Assembly (NCBI GenBank): GCA_023853785.1
Contig: JAJIRX010000374.1
Coordinates: forward strand, 1 to 11,093
Direction: 5' to 3'
From: Psilocybe azurescens
Lineage: Eukaryota; Basidiomycota; Agaricomycetes; Agaricales; Agrocybaceae
Length of the DNA stretch: 11,093 nt
Shown here: positions 7,830 to 11,093 of the stretch, piece by piece
How positions within the stretch are numbered: the stretch's first letter is position 1
Layout of the letters: the number at the start of each line of letters is the position of its first letter
The notes under the pieces: model-generated
What the model saw: the letters and a program-made list of their open reading frames with translations, nothing else
What the model was told of the DNA's origin: nothing
Database searches by the model: none
Translations under genes and position numbers: made by a program

Positions 7830-8310
7830 AGTCTTCTCGCAAGAGCATCAGCACCTGCCTGGTTTATCAAGATCATCTGGCAATGCATCACACCTGGATA
7901 CATCAGTCTCTATACCAAGAAACAATATAGGTAAATACTTTGGACACCAATTTGAAACAATTGCATATAGCCAGACTTGTTTGGAGTAATCAGCTACGTA
8001 AGGCCAAGCCTAAAAATAGCACATCAAAGTGGCCATCAGGACACTTAACTACCTCCAAGTCTCCATATATGGCTTCAGAGGTTCAAAATGAGTTGTCAAC
8101 AGCTGGCGACAGAATATTTTAAATTCTGATCACTTTTTTGCTGTTTACTGACCAGATCAACAAGTTAAAACATTCCCAAATTAAAGCAAATTCAATATAC
8201 TTTTAGAAACTGGTATGAAAGCAAGAGGAAGGACACCCTTTTCATGTCTGCAACATTCTGTATTGGATATATCTCCTGGCAAAATATAGACAGGATGGTC
8301 ATTGGCAAAA
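7830..8310 (-). pseudogene. Plavaka-type transposase fragment
   Basis: Blocks in order on the - strand are FANDHPVYILPGDISN (from about 8309) and LPLAFIPVSK (to about 8201), EPLKPYME (8084-8061), EVVKCPDGHF (8055-8026, another frame), PYVADYSKQVWLYAIVSNWC (from 8003), then, across a 45-bp intron, CPKCDALPDDLDKPGR (to about 7860). The order and spacing fit the family pattern I recall for fungal Plavaka (CACTA-related) transposases: PLYLS-GN...LKP.M.T.EV..CPDGH...Y.ADYPEQ.L...V..WCPKC....DLD. At least two frameshifts and some stops are present. Only about 160 codons of a protein normally near 1000 survive, so it is dead. Short-repeat arrays lie on both sides. Confidence 0.7.
7894..7938 (-). other. 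45-bp spliceosomal intron in the Plavaka fragment
   Basis: On the - strand the donor is GTATTTAC and the acceptor ATCCAG, with a CTGATG branch-like site about 9 bp before the end. Splicing joins WCPK to CDALPDDLD and rebuilds the expected WCPKC motif. Length and signals are typical of basidiomycete introns. Confidence 0.75.
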
Positions 8311-8820
8311 CAGCCAAAGAATATATTGCTATCCAATGTTCTTGAAAGGTAACAAATAACACAAATACCCAAAAGACATGGTAAAGTGAAATGAATAGAT
8401 TTCTTATTTGTAAGTATCAGCTTGAATTAGCTAAAAATAAAACCTTTGTGTAAGGTGGCTCAAATCTTTGTTAACGCAAGACAAAAAAATTTCCACAGCT
8501 ACCCAGAAGGCAATTTTACAATAAAATATTGGATCATTTAATGTTGCTACAAAATACATAGTACTCTTCTCATATCACTCAAATTGACAATTCAGATTAT
8601 CATTTTTAATTGAAATGCCTTCTACCACAATTGAACCATTTGCTTTTGCAGAACACATCTAAATACCTGCTCTAACTGTTACACTAATACATCATTGTTG
8701 TATGCATATACATGATGGTCTAATTTTTGATCTAGTTGTATTTCTATGAGCATCCTCTTCTGGCAGTGCAATGTGATGCTCAGGGTTACAATACAGGTGT
8801 ATTTTACAGTCCCCATATTG
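8311..8820. other. AT-rich stretch without a recognised gene
   Basis: Upstream of the Plavaka fragment on its strand. Some of it (8311-8372) may be degenerate Plavaka coding sequence. The rest shows only short unsupported frames and many stops. Confidence 0.45.
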
Positions 8821-9090
8821 TCCAATGGATTCTATTGGACTCTCAGCAGACCAGCCAAGTCCAGTGGACCCCAAATATATGTCCATTGGACTCCATTGGA
8901 ATTGAACAGATTCTGTTGGCTGTCTGGTGAAAGTCTAGTCAAGTCACTTTCATGCAGAAAAATGGTTGGACTGGCCTGTCCAGTCAAAGTCCAACAGAAT
9001 CTGTTGGACTCCAATGGATCCAGTGGATTCCAAAGGACACAGCAGAATCCATCAGAGTCTGTTAGACTTTGATGGGACTTCTGTTGAACT
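8821..9090. repeat. Third cluster of TCCAATGGA/TGGANTCCA words with a long palindrome
   Basis: At least a dozen TGGA.TC, TCCA.TGGA and TCCAGTGGA words, irregularly spaced. It includes a perfect palindrome at 8988-9010 with 11-bp arms AGTCCAACAGA and TCTGTTGGACT around a single A. A 16-bp exact repeat GGACTTCTGTTGAACT occurs at 9075-9090 and again at 9167-9182. The open frames of 88 and 108 codons here are produced by the repeats on both strands. Confidence 0.8.
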
Positions 9091-9199
9091 ATTACCAATT
9101 TAGTAGAATAAGTCTGAATAATAGCTAAGTCTGACCTTATCTAGTGATTTTAACAGAATGTCCAATGGACTTCTGTTGAACTGTTGATAATTTACTGGA

Positions 9200-9969
9200 T
9201 GTTGGGCTAAATATATAAATAATCTATATATTTAAGTATCATTTATCTAATCAGAGGTTCCAGTCACATGAACAGAAAAAGCAGCACATTTCCAAGTTCC
9301 TTATGAAGGTTAGAAGGTGACTTAGGACTAGCAGAAGTGTTTTCAAGGCTTTGGGAGGCATAGTAGTAAACCAATTCACTGAGTTGTACTTCAACAGTGG
9401 GGATCAAAGACCAAAGAAGGGTACTATATTTGTCAAGTTCACTATCTATTATACATGTCCTTGGTCACTGGAAATCTATAATACCCTGACAATTCATTAC
9501 AGAAGATGCCTCAATCACTTTTATACAGTCAAGGGTACAACAACAGAGGGCTACATAACCAGGCATGGTAAACATACCTGGTGCAGCCTATGTGGTGTAT
9601 TCACATGCCCTTGGCCCCATAGCAATCCACTGTCCTCAGCCTGTTTTTTGGGTATATGAGAAAAAAAAGGCAGAGAGGATAGAGGATTTACCAGTGGGGC
9701 CCACCACCACTGTTTCTCACCATGAACAGGCAGCATAATGATGTGGAATGTAGATGTAGAGAGAGGTAATGAGAGGAAAAAATGAAGAGGAAAGAAAATG
9801 AATGAGCCATGAATTTTTTAACATGGTGCGCAGATCAAATAATTAAATTGCAGGCCAAATGTTACCCTGCAAGCTGAACAAAATGCAAAAGCCAGGTCAG
9901 GGCATAACATATTGGGATGTTTAATATTCAGGTGTTCCATGAAGTGGTAAAATTAGGGCCCTAAAACAT
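9200..9969. other. Interior region without a supported gene
   Basis: One + strand frame (9351-9659, beginning with TTG rather than ATG) contains scattered Cys residues (for example HTWCSLCGVFTCPWPH), but it has no recognised family and no visible promoter or splice signals. The remainder is AT-rich with many stops. Probably degraded transposon DNA. Confidence 0.45.
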
Positions 9970-10340
9970 TTCAATTATGATTTAGTTTTGAATTTTGCAA
10001 AGTACTTTAAATACTGAGAAGACCTGAATACCTCTCAAAAGTTCAAATATGAGCCAACCTGCAGAGGCTCTTCATATAAAATATGATATTTTAAATGGAA
10101 ATTTCCTCTTTAGGACCATAAGTATTTCTAATCCCGGATATTCTTCAAAAGCTTTTATTATTTCAAATGCAAAGCTCCTTTATAAAATGACTTGTAGTTT
10201 AAATCTCAAATAACATACAGGATCAATTTATATTTTAAATACAAAATTGCCTTTTACTATGCTAATTATATCAAATGCATAATGATCTACAAAGTCCCTT
10301 TGTACTTCAAATACAAAGAACCTCTAAATTTGTAGATTGA
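9970..10340 (+). repeat. Degenerate tandem array, period about 36 bp, next to right TIR
   Basis: Units starting TTCAAAT or TTTAAAT begin at 9970, 10006, 10042, then (after a shift of about 13 bp) 10091, 10126, 10162, 10198, 10234, 10270 and 10306. The rough consensus is TTYAAATNCAAA, then CCTYT, then an AT-rich tail ending near TTGTA. Alternate units are more alike, which hints at a 72-bp higher-order unit. The last unit runs directly into the CTCTAAATTTGTAG arm of the fold-back element, so the array and that arm share sequence. No similar array is seen beside the left TIR. Confidence 0.7.
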
Positions 10341-10558
10341 AGGTTGACTTTGGTTCATCTACAAAGTTCCCATGAATTCTGCACCCACTCATCAGGTATT
10401 ATATGCCTCTCATTGCCCACCTATCAATTCATCACCTGTCTACCAGGCAGCTATGTGGGCAATAAGTCAGCATATATTACTGGATGAGTGGGCACAATCA
10501 TGGAACTTTAGGATCAACTACAAGTAAACCTTCAATCTACAAATTTAGAGAGCTTTGT
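10313..10558. mobile_element. Complete fold-back (MITE-like) unit inside right TIR
   Basis: The arms are ACAAAG..CCTCTAAATTTGTAG (10313-10335) and CTACAAATTTAGAG..CTTTGT (10537-10558). Inverted similarity continues inward (GTTGACTT..ATCTACAAAGTTCC, GCACCCACTCATC, ATTATATGCC, ATTGCCCAC) to a loop near 10427-10440. No clear target-site duplication is visible. It resembles a non-coding fold-back or MITE element that has become part of the TIR; the left TIR carries a copy lacking one end. Confidence 0.65.
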
Positions 10559-11093
10559 GTCCCCATATTCTGGCCAGATTCCGCTGGAGTCCGCTGCGAA
10601 TCCGCTATTCTGCCGGGAATAAGGGCAAAATATAGCACAAGGCCCTGCTATATTATTCAATATCAATTCCAGCGGAATTGAGCGGAATCTATTTACAAAT
10701 GGAATACCCCGGAACAGAACCAAAAACAGAACCAAAAACGGACTTAAAATTTGATTGTATACATGCCAATCTGAATTATTTCTCAGCAATTCTCAGCAAC
10801 AGTAAACAATGTCACGTGCATGACTTTTGGTTGCCACATTGGTCCGTTGGTTACTCCAACCACCCCACCTCTTCCTCCGACCACCGCCACCCCACTGCCA
10901 CCATCATGCACGCCCTCACCACCTCACCATTGTCAGTCAGAGCCAGGCACTCACCAACTCGACCCAACATGCATCGCGTGGCTACCAACCAATGACCGGT
11001 CTGTGTATGATGACAACAACCCCAGACACACGTACACAGTGCAACAATGATGACGATGGCTCCATATACAATGACAAAGACACCGGACCTAGA
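10364..11093 (-). repeat. Right long terminal inverted repeat (TIR)
   Basis: Inverted partner of 32-771. It reaches the last base of the window while still matching, so the true element end and any target-site duplication lie outside. It is about 10 bp shorter than the left copy because of small indels, for example near 10980, 10588 and 10567. The homology ends at AAGTTCC (10364-10370) inside a fold-back unit that is complete on this side. The open frame 10678-10995 on the + strand is the mirror of a left-TIR frame and differs mainly by indels, so it is treated as non-coding. Confidence 0.95.

Noticed and set aside
8746..9098. Overlapping 108-codon (+) and 88-codon (-) open frames
   Set aside because: They are made by the TGGA/TCCA repeat cluster, which is open on both strands; the peptides are repeat-derived (Trp, Ser, Pro, Gln) with no family.
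9351..9659. 102-codon + strand frame with several Cys
   Set aside because: Starts with TTG, no family recognised, no splice or promoter signal; listed only as part of an unassigned region.

Overview
The window looks like fungal, transposon-rich DNA. My best guess is an Agaricomycete (basidiomycete): the recognisable protein fragments belong to transposase families I know from those genomes, and the one intron that can be placed with confidence is only 45 bp. No intact cellular gene, rRNA, tRNA, CRISPR array or bacterial-style operon is visible. Organism and families are recognised from memory, not from a search.

Layout: the window is framed by a pair of long terminal inverted repeats (TIRs; 32-771 and 10364-11093, about 98% identical by hand alignment), so almost all of it is one large (>=11 kb) DNA transposon. 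The outermost ends are not both visible, because the homology runs up to the right edge of the window. Just inside the left TIR, on the + strand, lies a small broken ORF with a Cys pair, a later Cys and an acidic IDLT tail (964-1401). On the - strand, from about 5297 down to 1540, lies a long dead transposase, probably MULE-like. It has an N-terminal Cys-rich domain and a recognisable core, with many stops and frameshifts, and is split by a 340-bp Tourist/Harbinger-type MITE (2300-2639) flanked by TAA. From 5450 to 6800 there is no supported gene, only a diverged 0.2-kb tandem duplication.

On the - strand at 6809-7213 is the C-terminal piece of a second transposase-like protein (KDZ/CxC-associated type). 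At 7830-8310 is a short piece of a third (Plavaka type) with a clean 45-bp intron. Three clusters of a short TGGANTCCA-like word repeated every 10-12 bp lie on both sides of the Plavaka piece. A degenerate 36-bp-period array (9970-10340) leads into the right TIR. The inner part of each TIR is a fold-back (MITE-like) unit, complete on the right and truncated on the left.

Together: this reads as a non-autonomous, composite 'graveyard' element. The TIRs are fresh and CpG-rich while the interior is CpG-poor and full of stops. The simplest explanation is that the element was moved or homogenised recently in trans, long after its own transposase died. I do not see a functional multi-gene system. 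The most informative structures are the TIRs, the 10-11-bp palindromic arrays, and the CpG/stop-codon decay pattern.
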